Shown one piece after another: positions 11,337 through 23,379 of a stretch of DNA of 64,000 bases. Position numbers and translations under genes: made by a program. The stretch's first letter is position 1. Every line of letters starts with the position of its first letter. Where the stretch lies: NCBI RefSeq assembly GCF_905220365.1, contig NC_061130.1, positions 441,501-505,500 on the forward strand. Reading direction: 5' to 3'. This DNA comes from Vanessa cardui. Taxonomy: Eukaryota; Arthropoda; Insecta; Lepidoptera; Nymphalidae. Below the pieces are notes generated by a model. That model was not told the origin of the DNA. It made no database searches and worked only from the letters and a program-made list of their open reading frames with translations.

Positions 11337-12011
11337 TTTACATATAGTAAAGTTAATACCTAAGATAGTTACATAACCCGCAATCAAATATAAGTTACTT
11401 TAAAAATAAATACGTATAGTTTATTATCTTAGCAACCTTACGCAGTCAAATCGAGTCAGTAGTCTCAGAGTATCGAATGTAAGTCAACAATCTGACCAGC
11501 CTAACAAGCTTTGATTGATCATTCCCTCAATAATTGTGATCAACAATGCTCACACACCGCACTAATACAATTGCATAAGGCGAGTGAAAGTGGCCTTAGT
11601 CCGAGATCCGGTTTTTATTTATACTACTTACTACTACAATCATTACAAGAGATACATGCTCTGCTATATATCTTCTGTCTTGTTCACTCTCCTGGTCAAA
11701 CTCTATTTTTAAATAACAAGACTTTGTATAATTTTGAGTTACTAGTCTGAACTAACGAATACAATTTATACTGTTTATTTTAAAGCACTTGTTAATGTTG
11801 TGTTAATTCTTTAGCAAATATGTATGTAATGTAAATTACATTACGTTTTTGTTACTTTGTCTACTGACATAGCTACGACAGGTAGGTTAGACTGGCAAAT
11901 ACGCTACTAAAATAGACATCAGCATTGTAAGAAATATTATTCATTCCATCATCGTTAATACGCCATGGGAACAAGAATTAACACTCACAAGTCAAGCACT
12001 AATTCTTCAGG

Positions 12012-12272
12012 TACTCTTTTGAACCGACTTCTACAAAAAGGAGGTCATAAGTTTGATACATATGAATGTAACATTGTTAGAATTGAATTTTATTTGTATA
12101 TAATGATCTATGTAGGATTCGAAGCACGTGTGCTCAATTTCGTAAATGTATGTTTGTCTAAGAATTTCTCGAAAACTGAAAGTCGTATTGATATTATCAT
12201 TTTAATTTAAGTTACTTACACTACACTTTAACTTAGGTAACAGTGTAAGTTTCAATACAATCGGGCGATTAG
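12012..12272 (+). repeat. Family H repeat (AACCGACTTCT end)
   Basis: AACCGACTTCTACAAAAAGG then AGGTCATAAGTTTGATAC, GAAGCACGTGTGCTCAATTT, CTCGAAAACTGAAAGTCG, TTTAACTTAGGTAACAGTGT. The reverse copy at 35650-35972 has the same order. Confidence 0.55.
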
Positions 12273-12691
12273 TCTTAAAACTTTTTTTTTGTTTTAGTTC
12301 ACTGTTTCTAATTTTGAAATCGGTAATTTTTTTTTAATTTTTTTTTATTTAATTATTATAATCAACCAATTACGCTTGTAACAAGTTTGTTAGATAAGAA
12401 AAATACATCACATCGGCTATCAAGAAATAACTTAGTCTTAAAAAGACCTTCGCTGCTAAGCGATCGTTCTTGCGATAATCGTTATGGCGTACATGAGTGC
12501 AATGCTACGCCTGATACACCTGTTATGTATCTAAGTTATGCTAATAAATTACGAAGTGGTCTTGAATGTATCGAGACAAGTACTCTCGAACTGACTTCAA
12601 AGCTGCCTGACTTATCGTACATTCGCCGCTGACATTGAACCTCACAAGTTATAAAATAATGTAAGAAATCATTGGTCATATTATAAAGTTG

Positions 12692-12904
12692 TATAAATAA
12701 ATATTGGACAAAATCACATACATTACTCTGATTCTAATGTCAGTAGCTAAAGCACTTGTGTTATGGAAAATCAGAAGTAATGACGGCACTACAAGGCAAC
12801 ATAGAAAAGTAATGAATTTTCTAAGTCGACTCGAAACGAACCCGGGACCTCAGAATGGCGTACCCATGAAACCTGCGTACACACTACTCGACCACAAAGG
12901 TCGG
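12692..12904 (-). mobile_element. SINE family C
   Basis: GTCAGTAGCTAAAGCACTTG, AGTCGACTCGAAACGAACCC, CACTACTCGACCACAAAGGT. The CAAACACCCAGACCC block is deleted. A plus-strand ORF overlapping it is not a gene. Confidence 0.85.
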
Positions 12905-13382
12905 TTGGTGTACGTTTTGTTTTGACATAAAATCCTGCTGAGTATTTTTCTCCGGTCTGTCTCAAGCTTTTGACGAAGACATCATAAGAGATACTTGTTA
13001 AATTTAATGATTACAGTTTTTGTAATTTGAATAAAAATTTAACTTTTAAAAATTGGCTTAATCTGCAAAATCTCCAAGTTAAATGCGAACAAAACTGCGA
13101 AGTGTATCTATGCAATTATGTAAAATAACGATGAATATAAAATATCGATTTAAATTGATTGCGGTGCTTAAGAAATCAATCTATTTGATTAACCTTGCGT
13201 AACCATCAGTCATGTTGATATTATCGAGTAAGTCTCGATGGTTTTGTGGTTAGTTTGTAATGCTCAAAGCGTCGAGGTCTTAAAATGAATCTAAGAAAAA
13301 TTAATAAGTTGTTATGGTTTTTTTTATCATTAAATTCACTCAAATTTGACAAATATTTTGTCTGCGCCGTAACCATCCAGAG

Positions 13383-13500
13383 TTGTACCGCTGGTTTTTT
13401 AGTGGGTAAAGCCGGAGTGCTTGGGCGCACTCGGCGTCCAGGGCTCCGGGGTGTCCCAAACACCCCCCCCCTCCCACTTTCCATCAAGGGGGAAGCGAGT
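13383..13500 (+). mobile_element. LINE 3'-end fragment (same family as 22337-22558)
   Basis: Shares TACCGCTGGTTTTTTAGTGG, then GGGCGCA, GGCGTCCAG and a CCCACACACCC-like stretch with the copy at 22337-22558. The C-rich CACCCCCCCCCTCCC at about 13460 differs. Overlapping open frames on both strands come from this fragment and show no conserved protein. Confidence 0.6.
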
Positions 13501-15216
13501 AATGTGTTTTCCAGCGAGGAAAAAGGATTGTATTGGAATGATGAAATTATGAAAAAGTTAATGGACTGTGAATGTGTACTTGCGTACTTTTGCACTATAA
13601 TTTGTACTTAGCCGTTTTCATCGGTCACTAAGATATCATCAGTTAAGTACGTACTTAATGTTTTACCGTATTCAGTATACGAATTGAGAACAAGACGAAT
13701 AACCTCCCGAACTATAAATAGCAAAGTTATGTCGACAGGTCTCTAAAGAATTCGCTTCAATGGAGTAGAATATAAATTGCGATTTATTGCCCGTTTTTGT
13801 GAAGTCTAGAATATCAACTAGGTTTCAATGGGTTTTTTATAAACGTATATCTTGTATTGAGAAGAATATACTTAGAGCTAGTACAAGTGATTCTTAGTGG
13901 GTTCAATCTCGGATGATAAGTTTCACATATAGTGCATATAATATTTATTATTCATCTCACGCGTCAGACGGTATAGTGTCAAATCACCAAACATCATGTC
14001 TTGGCTCACTCCAGCTTTAGAATTGAACATTTAGGAAATTCAGTCAAACTCAAATCAAAGTACTCGTCTGAAGTCGAGTCATTTGTTATTACTTTATTTA
14101 AGTGTATTACTACTGACCGATTAGTTATGTATGAAAAACTAGGCAAAAGAAAGATAGCAGTACCACTACTTAATTCCAAAATGTCAAAATTTTCAAGTTC
14201 GCGCACTTTCAAGTTAGATTTTTTTCTCTTAATGATGTAATGTTAACTGTATCATTACATGATGGGCATTGTGGACCTCACATCTTATAACTTAGTTAAG
14301 TAATGCTCGAATCTGAAGTGAATACATATGAATGCTTCACATGAGAGACCGTCCTTAGAAGCAGCAACTTTACTTTCTTCTAGATGACACTTGAATTCTA
14401 ATAAAGCGGTGAAATGGTAAAATTCACGTTTAATGTAAAAATATAAACATATTAAGAACAAATGGTACCATTTGGTCACAAGGTTACTGGAACTAGAATA
14501 GAGTGTTAACATTTTACTAACATCTGCTCATGTCAAGGTTACAACAAAATGTAATAATTCATGCTAATGAAATTGAAATTAATACGTTTTTGAATATATT
14601 ACAAGTGTATAAAATAACTATTACTTTCATATATTTTTTTGTGACGACTAGGGATCATCGCGACAATGCTAGCACCAGGGCTTTTGTTATAATTAGGAGC
14701 TGAGATGATCACTTACCATCACTTACATTTCCTTATAGGTCGTTCTTAAACAGATCGGAAATATTAGTAGCCCTTTGGATACTTTTCCATAAGCATAAGC
14801 GGCTTGATATTGTAGCACAGAAAAATAAGTTTGAAATCATCAAAAGAGTACGTAAACGCTGTTTTTCCATCGCAAATGGATTCGAACAGTTTTTTTTTAA
14901 GTACGTTAAGTTTCCTCTGAGAATATAAATCATATTCCGAACGTATATCGTATAAATTTGATATTCTATTCCTCTGCGAATATAAATGCGAATATTTTTA
15001 GATTCGTGGAGGTCAGAGTTATTTTTATCCACTTGGAAATCTGAGATTTTTATATAATTGTGGTAATATTTAATACAACTAACTTATTTATTAAGCAGTA
15101 GATGCAATTATCTATGATAATATTATTTTTTACACATGCTTTTTTGTTGTGATATTACGTTCTTGACGTAAAAACTCACTTGACAACATATTTTATTATC
15201 TAATATTATTATTTTC
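13501..15216. other. Intron sequence with unassigned short ORFs
   Basis: Opposed frames at 14001-14240 and 14285-14512, and one at 14733-15032, have no recognisable motif and AT-rich codons; I treat them as chance. 11337-12011, 12273-12691 and 12905-13382 also show nothing. Confidence 0.45.
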
Positions 15217-15421
15217 TTTTATGGAATAGGTTGTAGGACGAGCATATGGGCCACCTGATGGTAACTGGTCACCATCACCCATAGACAATGATGCTGTAAA
15301 AAATAGTAACTATTCCTTACATAGTCAATGCGCCACCAACCTTAGGAACTAAGATTCTATGTCCCTTGTGCCTGTAGTTACACTGGGTCACTCATCCTTC
15401 AAACCGAAACACAACAATACT
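15217..15421 (-). mobile_element. Family B repeat, truncated
   Basis: TTTTATGGAATAGGTTGTAG, GGCCACCTGATGGTAACTGG, CTTAGGAACTAAGATTC, ending at AACCGAAACACAACAATAC; the outer 80 bp are missing. Confidence 0.82.
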
Positions 15422-15859
15422 TTATTTTAGAAGTTTTAGTTGATTAACGATCAAAATTTGCGCAGGATTTCCATTATTTTATGTTAAGAATACAAATATA
15501 AAAGTAGGTGATGTAATTTTTAGTACTTCCCATTTGTTTTAAAAAAAGATGAAATCTATTGTTAGATTATTTACTGTTATTATTATTTTTTATTTACTTA
15601 CTTACTACTTACTCACAATAGTATTTGAACATTATGAATACAGTTTTAAAAACACCGTATTTAAGATTTGGTCTTCTTACACTTGACTACTATGATATAT
15701 AATAACGTCATTACATAAACACAACAACAACATAAACATAACATATCGTGTGTCTGTCTATTGCAGTTCTGTGGTCGTGATTTAAATTAACTAGTTATGG
15801 TGTAGTTATACGAATTCAGGTTGATTGCTTTTGGCAATTTCTTGCTGTTAAGTAGTTTT

Positions 15860-16154
15860 GAGCCGACATGGCTCAGTGGTTAGAACGCGTGCACTTTGTA
15901 CGATGATTGCGAGTTCAAACCCAGAACCACATTTATGTGATTAATTTGTGTTTATAATTCATCTTTTGCTCTGCGGTGAAGGAAAACGTCGTGAGGTAAC
16001 CTGCATATGTCTAATTTTACTCCAATCCTGGCGCATGTGTATTTCACTAACCCACATTGGAACGGCGTGGTGGAATATGTCCCAAACCTTCTAAGGGAGA
16101 GGAGGCCTTAGCGCAGGCGTGGGAAATTTACAAGCTGTTGTTGTTTGTTGTTGT
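15860..16154 (+). mobile_element. SINE family A, full length
   Basis: GAGCCGACATGGCTCAGTGG head, AGTTCAAACCC B box, body as in other copies, ending in a TTGTTGTTTGTTGTTG tail. Confidence 0.88.
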
Positions 16155-16597
16155 AAGTACTTTTCAGTTGAAATTACGTTTTAAATTACCACGCTGTTAC
16201 TTTTTTATACATTTTAAACAGACATAGCCTTTCTCTGATGTTAATCGCTATTTATTCATAGAATTGTTGTTACTAGATGCCCATATATCGTCATTGCGAA
16301 TGTAAATGCTTGTTTTCTCTAGTGATGTATCGAATGTAAGTACCGTACATTACATGTCAAAGGTTGGATAGCTTCAAGACTTGAATCTCAATTCGCTGGG
16401 TTACAAACCATGTTTAATCAAGTAAACATATCTTTACGAACTGTTCGTCAATACAAATTGAATTTTACAACTCGATAAAAGATTACAAACAAGATGAAAA
16501 GCGTAGAGTTTTCTTTTAAGTTTAAGTTTTTTCGTCTGCGATAAATAATTTAATTTATCGGACCAATAAGAATAATTTATTTTTTACTACTATACTT

Positions 16598-16853
16598 GCT
16601 GAGGTGGCCCAGTGGTTAGAACGCGTGCGTCTTAAACGATGATTACGGGTTCAAACCCAGGCAAGCACCACTATATGTATGTGCTTAATTTGTGTTTATA
16701 ATTCATCGTGAGGAGAGCTGCATGTGTCCAATTTCATTGAAATTCTGCCACATGTGCATTCCACCAACCCGCATTGAAACAGCGTGGTGGAATATGTTTC
16801 AAACCCTCTCCTTAATGGAAGAGGAGGCCTTATCCCAGCGGTGGGAAATTTAC
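16598..16853 (+). mobile_element. SINE family A with internal deletion
   Basis: GCTGAGGTGGCCCAGTGGTT head and GGGTTCAAACCC B box. The GCTCGGCGGTGAAGGAAAAC segment is missing between ATTCATC and GTGAGGAG. It ends TGGGAAATTTAC without the GGCTGTT tail. Lies 0.44 kb from the copy at 15860-16154 in the same orientation. Confidence 0.85.
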
Positions 16854-17364
16854 TAATCAACCACAGCAAAATATTAGCTTATATAGTAATCCGTAGGCTA
16901 AACATAAAATATGTATGTAATAAATAAATTAATAAGACCCAGTCCCACCCAAATTGGCGCATTCGCTGATTATTTCAGTAGTCATTTTAATTTTGATCTG
17001 TAGTAATTTTAAATTAAGGTACACAACGTACCAAAAATGTTATTTGTGAAGATTAAATTGATTGTTTTCTTTTTGTAAAAATAACACAAAACAGTCCAAT
17101 TTTTATTCTTATTTTTAAATGCTTCGTGTACCCATATTGCTCATGTCATGTTATTTATACATTTTTAATGATTTTGAGTAATTATTCTGTTTTCTTCCGT
17201 GTATATTAAAGTATTACGTCATCAAGTAAAATATTGTGAGCGACAGTTACTACATTCTACAATCAGATACGATCATTATTTAAAACAGTGTTAAAGTAAA
17301 AACGTTCTTATGGATTAGTTTTTCTGTATTTTTTTTATTTCATAGTCACGTTGTTGTTTTTCAC

Positions 17365-17440
17365 TTGCACGGTTGGTGGTACTTTGGTTTATTGTAAGGA
17401 ATGGTTAATATTTCTTACAGTGCCAATGTCTATGACTATA
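17365..17440 (+). mobile_element. Family B repeat fragment
   Basis: GGTTGGTGGTACTTTGGTTT then TTGTAAGGAATGGTTAATAT and TTCTTACAGTGCCAATGTCT match the central part of family B. Confidence 0.55.
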
Positions 17441-17549
17441 CCGTTGTATATGTTAATGATTATTTCATACATGACTGCCTAAAATAGGAGTGTAATATTG
17501 GAAAATTAAACAACTCTTTTAAATGTTCAAATTTATAAGTTATTTTTTT

Positions 17550-17762
17550 TTATGCAGTACAAACCCTAAGAAAGGCAGGGAAGAAGAACTGGGTACTAAA
17601 ACCAGTACGGTGGCCATCTTTGACAAGGTTCGGCGAAGCTACGGGATCTTGTCGATATCATGCACCCTCGTCACCTTCCTTATGCATAAAATCCTTACAT
17701 CATCCCTAGTGATGCTGGATAAATTATTTTGTTTTTTAGACAGTCTCTTTTTCATTGTTTGA
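17550..17762 (+). other. Exon-like open stretch of unknown nature
   Basis: A pyrimidine-rich run ending in ATGCAG (about 17541-17555) precedes a less AT-rich, open frame reading TNPKKGREEELGTKTSTVAI and FDKVRRSYG. No family was recognised, and the later part (FCFLDSLFFIV) looks like AT-rich background. It lies antisense to Pgant2 inside intron 1. It could be a decayed retroelement or retrocopy fragment, or chance. Confidence 0.2.
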
Positions 17763-19194
17763 ATATCTGCTGCTAAAATATCTTTTAGAAAGTTATCCTT
17801 TCCATGGGAATGATATAATGACTTAGGAAATTTAGTGTTAAAAGTTTACGAGATATTGCTTAGGCACCTGTTATATCGTTTCATGTATGCACTTAACAAC
17901 ATATCATTTAGTTAGCTAGGATTAAGATGAAGTGGTACTATCATGTGATTTAATCACAGGGTTGATACAAGGGTCATTAATATTTAATCAGTATCGGTAA
18001 CCCTACAGACTGCTAAGACGCTATCTCCTTATAATCAGCGGGCTTGGTTCGACTGGATCGGATTTTACAAACATGTTTGAAAGTTACTGTCGTTACTTCT
18101 GGTCACGATGTCTTCGTTTCATTTGTTGCTATTGAAATTTGAACCTTTTTTAATGTGACTCATAATTTATTTTATATTGAATATCGTTAGAGTAATGTCT
18201 TTCTAATAATGTTAATCAGTAAGTACATACATTTTTTACAGTTTACTAACGTTAACCTTCTAAGTTAAAATTCTAAGTGATACATTTAGTGCTGTTAAAT
18301 GTTTAAACGAATATTATTTGGTGTAAGTAACTGCCTTATGGATTTTAGTAGCCAGTCCATGAGATCCTGGACTTAAATATAGATCAAATGTCTACTAGGT
18401 AGTCCTGCCAATATTTTTTTACATGGAGTTAAGAAATTTAAAAGTCAAATAAATAATATATCAAGTCAGTATACCTATATACATATATATTTCTATACAC
18501 TGTACAGATATACTAACTACTACTGTGCTATGCTACTACTACTACACATTCTGTATACTATACCGGATGTCCGGTGGTACGAGTATCATTCGGAGATTTT
18601 TATGAGAGCTTAATTAAAGTGTATTATGATTTTAAATTTAACTCATTTTATGATACATATAAAAACCAATAACAATATAATCATTGCAGTGATGTCACCG
18701 ATCACACGATGATTGATAAATCTGACCTATCACGTCGGTCTGTTTGTAAACGTCGATAAAATGTTGATTGTGGCCATTACGAATGCCATTCAACTTTAGT
18801 TTAATTTAAATAATTATATGATCTTGTAAAATTTGTTAAGTAATTAATTTGTTAGTTTCAGTCATTGCGTATACGAATAACTGAAATAAAATTAATAATA
18901 ACTATCTATACAAAAAATCATTTAAAATCATTGTAAACAAAAAATATAAAATCAACACATATTAATTTTAATTTATGGAATCTATTTTACCTAAAGATAA
19001 CTGTAATCAGACCATTGCTCTCTAGCTTAAATTCGATTTTATATCTTGTATTATTTAATATAAACACAGTAGAAAAGGACAAACTTGAAATCATTGTTAG
19101 TTTATTAGTAGGTATAGCTTTGTATGAAATAACCCACCAACCAAAGATGAAAGAATATAGAGATACAAAGAGCTGTTTGCCAGTAAAATATGTG
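17763..19194. other. Intron sequence, nothing recognised
   Basis: AT-rich, with a short imperfect CTA repeat (18510-18545). The opposed ORFs at 18987-19233 show no motif. Confidence 0.45.
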
Positions 19195-19240
19195 ATAACT
19201 GGTAGCCTACCCACAAAGCCCTACCTCCAATAAAATAAAG
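19195..19240 (-). mobile_element. Family B repeat end fragment
   Basis: CCACAAAGCCCTACCTCCAA is the reverse complement of the family B left end; only this end is recognisable. Confidence 0.4.
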
Positions 19241-19536
19241 GTATCTCATATATATACATGACCCTGTACCCGTCGATTTATAATAAACATTTTACAACGG
19301 ATAGCCCGCTTATTGAGAAAGGGTATATGGTTTATTATTTCACACTGTAATCCTAAAGAGTCAATGACCATTATCGTCAACATATATAAAATACATAGCT
19401 GTGCTTGCGACTTCGTTTGAATTTAATAAAAAAAAAAGTTCAGTTTGAAGACTTAACTTATTAATGCTGCATTCTGCACTAAGGCTGTGCACCGTACTGG
19501 ATACTATTTGGACATGGCGTGACTATGTTTTTCTAT

Positions 19537-19700
19537 ATAGAGTTATATAATATATGTAGCCTAAGCTACTCTATATTAAGTCAGATATTTGGAAATAAAA
19601 ATGACGTCGAAACCGGCCCAGCCGTTCCAGAGGTTAGACGGAACAAACAGACAGAGGGACGGACAAAAATTGTAAAAAATGTTATTTCGGTATATTTAAC
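19537..19700 (+). repeat. Family G-like repeat
   Basis: ATATATGTAGCCTAAGCTAC, CGTTCCAGAGGTTAGACGGA, AACAGACAGAGGGACGGACA. Weak but in family order. Confidence 0.4.
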
Positions 19701-19796
19701 TTTTATACATAAATAAGAATTTAATAAACCGATTGTTTTAATATTACAAACAGACAATCACATTTTTTCATTTGTATAGATGCAATAGACGTGTCT

Positions 19797-19827
19797 AACA
19801 TAACAATATAGATGATGAAGCAAGATA
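19797..19827. repeat. 31-bp direct repeat, left copy
   Basis: AACATAACAATATAGATGAT then GAAGCAAGATA; it recurs at 20166-20196 with two differences. It sits just outside the family A SINE at 19831-20096. Confidence 0.85.
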
Positions 19828-19830
19828 AAC

Positions 19831-20096
19831 TAAAGTAAAATAAAGTAACAGCCTGTAAATTTCTCACTACTGGCCAAAGGCCTCCTCTACCATTAAGGAG
19901 ACGGTTTGGAACATATCCCACCACGCTGTTGAATGCACATGTGGCAGAATATCGATGAAATTAGACACATGCAGGTTTCCTCACGATGTTTTCCTTTACC
20001 GCCGAGTATATTATATATAGTGGCGCTTGCCTACATTTGAACCCGAGATCATCGGTTAAGATGCACGCGTTCTAACCACTGGGCCATCTCAGCTCT
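19831..20096 (-). mobile_element. SINE family A, full length
   Basis: Reverse orientation: AAAGTAACAGCCTGTAAATT at the tail, CCTCACGATGTTTTCC inside, and GCACGCGTTCTAACCACTGG then GCCATCTCAGCTC at the head. A 31-bp sequence just left of it recurs at 20166-20196. Confidence 0.88.
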
Positions 20097-20165
20097 TATA
20101 ATGATAGTATAGATGTAATTTTACCCATTAAAAGTCGGGGAGTATAACTAGTCATTTAATAGTAT

Positions 20166-20196
20166 AACATAACAATATAAATGATGAAGCAGGATA
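20166..20196. repeat. 31-bp direct repeat, right copy
   Basis: Matches 19797-19827 at 29 of 31 positions. It lies 70 bp beyond the SINE head, too far out and too long for an ordinary target-site duplication. Confidence 0.85.
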
Positions 20197-20541
20197 TTAA
20201 ATTTCAACCGTTACAAATGTCATAGACTACCTATCTATTCATCTATATAGTCCGTCTATCATTACAGTAATTTACACTCGTAATGATAACTATAACGGCC
20301 ACTAATGTACAATCATTTTAACACGTGTTATGTAATTACATCAAATGTTAGTTTCATATATTAAGACCTACATAACGATCTACTTAAGCATCTTACACAT
20401 GGATATATATATTACTTTTATTTTATAACTGGAAGAGGCACAAAAATAGTTTTTATATCACATTCGCATTTGAACTGTAAGATAATTTGTTGTTATGTTT
20501 ATTGTTTTATGCATTTAACAGAATTCATATGATTTATAATT

Positions 20542-20805
20542 TTTTTTATATGGTATAAGTTGGCGGACGAGCATATGGGCCACCTGATGGTAAGTAGTCA
20601 CCACCACCCATAGACCATGACGCTATAAGAAATGTTAACTATTCCTTACATCGTCAATGTGCCACCAACCTTGGGAACTAAGATGTTGTGTCCCTTGTGC
20701 CTGTAGTTACACTGGCTCACTCTTCAAACTGGAACACAACAATACTGTGTACTGTTGATTGGCGGTAGAATAACTGATGAGTGGGTGGTACCTAGCACCA
20801 CCAAG
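20542..20805 (-). mobile_element. Family B repeat
   Basis: ATATGGTATAAGTTGGCGGA, GGGCCACCTGATGGTAAGTA, CCTTGGGAACTAAGATG, GATGAGTGGGTGGTACC; the last part of the GGCTTTGTGC end is lost. Confidence 0.83.
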
Positions 20806-22320
20806 AAATTATTAAAATGATTATAATTTTGAAATCATAAATAAAAATACTATATTTTTGTAAAATATCTTTGGTTATATGAAAAATTTAATTTCAAATA
20901 TCTGTATAATTATGTATACTTATTTCAATACGTCAGTTTAAATAAGTATTAAAAGAATACGTAAATAAATATCTATTCAGTTGAATGAAATATATTATTT
21001 TATCTTATTATATATATAAAAAAAAGAATAATAAAACTGGCTTGCCTCGTCTAGTATCTTTATCCACAAGCATTATCTCAGTCTAGGTCAGTGACGCTCC
21101 AATCGAAATGAAAGTTTTATTTCTCTTGCGTAAGTGTGTAACTAGCATTACTTGTTACGTCGTTAATTGTAACACTGGGTTAAAGGCTATTAAACGAATG
21201 GTTATTGAAAAGGTATTTAATGGCTGTAGGAACGTTATGATTTATGACATCGCGTGCTTATAATGACTCTATGTAGCTTTTAGTGATAATTGATTAATTA
21301 ATGGTATATTGTATATTCGGTTTAAAATATAATGAATAAGGCTGTTTGGAATTAAGCTAGGGTGAAGATACTGCTTTCCGAAACGGCGATAGACTTAAAA
21401 TATTGATGATTTAAATGTTTACTGGAATTCCTACTTTTAATTTGAAAGAAAATAAAAATTATAAATATGATTGTGTTATACCAAATATTATTTCGGCTAA
21501 GTATGATAAATTAGTTAATTACCTCCTAAAATTATAATATGCTTGTTTACTTTACGTATATATTGATATGAATTCAAACGAATTTTCTGAATTTCTCAAT
21601 TTGGAATATTTGTTTCATGCGTTGAAAAAAAGCCTCCCTTTCTCTTTATTAGAGAAGTTCATTAGATCACATTCCTCTCTGAGAGGGTTGGATACATACA
21701 TGACCTTATTTCAAAGGCCTTAAGTAAATAGGAAGCCTTCGGCCAACCTATGACTGTGGGACTGTGTGAGTAAGCTATTTGCTAAAACGCTTGTCTTGTC
21801 TATTTTGTTACTGTTTTATTGATTAGCGTAAGTAAATATAGCAAACAAAGGAGCGATCATTTTGAGAATAATGAAAATAACGGCAACGTTTAGTGACTTG
21901 CTAGTTATATCACCCGGTTTCGCATGTCAAAAAAAGAGTTTACGTAAAACGTTGACATTAAATAACAGTTACAGTTTTTTTTGGTAACCTTTTCGAGCGT
22001 ACGCTTAAAAACTGGAGTATCATCAGATTAGGAAGAGCTCATACGAAAAATATACAAATATACATTTTTATTTATTACATAAAATATATGTTAAATAATA
22101 CGTCTGCCAAATGTTATATCACTGATCCTCTTGATGTACACGCGATGAGCTTGATATTATTTTATTAAAGTATACCGACTTAATTTTGTACGAGAAGATA
22201 ATTATGTAAATAGTTACGTGATGTTGTTACGTTTTGGAAAACGTACTATTTTTTAATAACACTTGTAAAACTCTATTTTTAATCTGTGTTAACAATTGAC
22301 GGTTAATATTTTCTTGGTGT
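20806..22320. other. Intron sequence, nothing recognised
   Basis: AT-rich. 20197-20541 likewise. No repeat family beyond those listed. Confidence 0.5.
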
Positions 22321-22336
22321 AGGTGAGTCTTTATTA

Positions 22337-22558
22337 CCCCGAGAATCCCCCCTGGGTGTTGGAGGCCCGAATAGGTGGACCGACCGTCATGGTGTCACGG
22401 TAACATGCGTAAGCATCCCGTGGCGCCCGCCGAGAGACGGAGAGGGTACCGCTGGTTTTTTAGTGGGTAAACCCGGTGGATCTGGGCGCATTTGGCGTCC
22501 AGTAAACCGAGGAATCCCACACACCCCTACCTTGCATCACGTGGGGAAAATAAAAAAA
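22337..22558 (+). mobile_element. 5'-truncated LINE with target-site duplication
   Basis: A GC-rich 222-bp insert ending in an A-rich tail (GGGGAAAATAAAAAA). It is flanked by identical 16-bp repeats AGGTGAGTCTTTATTA (22321-22336 and 22559-22574; the first A may belong to the tail). Part of it (from about 22448, TACCGCTGGTTTTTTAGTGG) matches a second copy at 13383-13500. Tail, truncation and duplication are the marks of target-primed reverse transcription. Only a 3' fragment is present, so the clade is not assigned. Confidence 0.75.
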
Positions 22559-22800
22559 AGGTGAGTCTTTATTAAGTCGATATGAAGATAATATAACTTT
22601 ATAATTATATATAGCATTGATATCTCTTTTTTAATTGGCGTCGATTATTTAAATAACTGTTTTGTTGCGTTTACTATTTTTATATAATAAATATACATAA
22701 GTATAAAGATCATTCATACACCACTAGAAATACAGTGCTCTTGAAATGCGAATTTGTTTGAAATAGTTTATTTATCAAAATCATCGTTGATCTTGACGAG

Positions 22801-23040
22801 ACTGTACGACGTGAATTTCTAACCGATAATTAAGAGTTCAAAAGCGAGCACAACTGACTTCAATCGTTTAACAAGTTAACAATTGATTAGTTCTAATGCA
22901 AGTATATAAAATACATCTCGTGCTCATATTAAAGAAAACTTCGTGAGGAATCCTGCACGAAAATCGTATTGAAGTAACATGAGTAAGGTCAAACCACCTC
23001 CTCGAAGGGGAGAGGACATCTAATAATGAAACAGGTTATT
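22801..23040 (+). mobile_element. SINE family A, strongly degenerate
   Basis: Traces only: TTCTAACCGATAATTAAGAG, AAATACATCTCGTGCTC, TTCGTGAGGAATCCTGCACG, CTCCTCGAAGGGGAGAGGA. Order matches the family; an old copy next to the fresh one at 23067. Confidence 0.5.
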
Positions 23041-23066
23041 ACTTTATAACCTTAATGTGTGACATA

Positions 23067-23369
23067 CAACAACAAACAACAACAACAGCCTGTAAATTCC
23101 CACTGCTGGGCTAAAGGCCTGGAGGAGAAGGTTTGGAAGATATTCCATCACGCTGTTCCAATGCGGGTTGGTGGAATACACATGTGACAGAATTTCTATG
23201 AAATTTGTCACATGCAGGTTTCCTCACGATGTTTTCCTTCACCGCTGAGCACGAGATGAATTATAAAGACAAATTAAGCACATGGAACAGCGGTGCTCGC
23301 CTGAGTTTGAACCCGCAATCATCGGTTAAGATGCACGCTTTCTAACCACTGGGCCATCTCGACTCCATC
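23067..23369 (-). mobile_element. SINE family A with target-site duplication
   Basis: Full-length copy from a CAACAACAAACAACAACAAC tail to the TAACCACTGGGCCATCTCGA head. Identical 10-bp GTGTGACATA flanks it (23057-23066 and 23370-23379), indicating a fairly recent retrotransposition. Confidence 0.92.
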
Positions 23370-23379
23370 GTGTGACATA

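Noticed and set aside
13221..13611. Opposed 124-aa and 108-aa ORFs
   Set aside because: Both cross the same LINE 3' fragment and arise from its GC-rich sequence; no reverse transcriptase motif.
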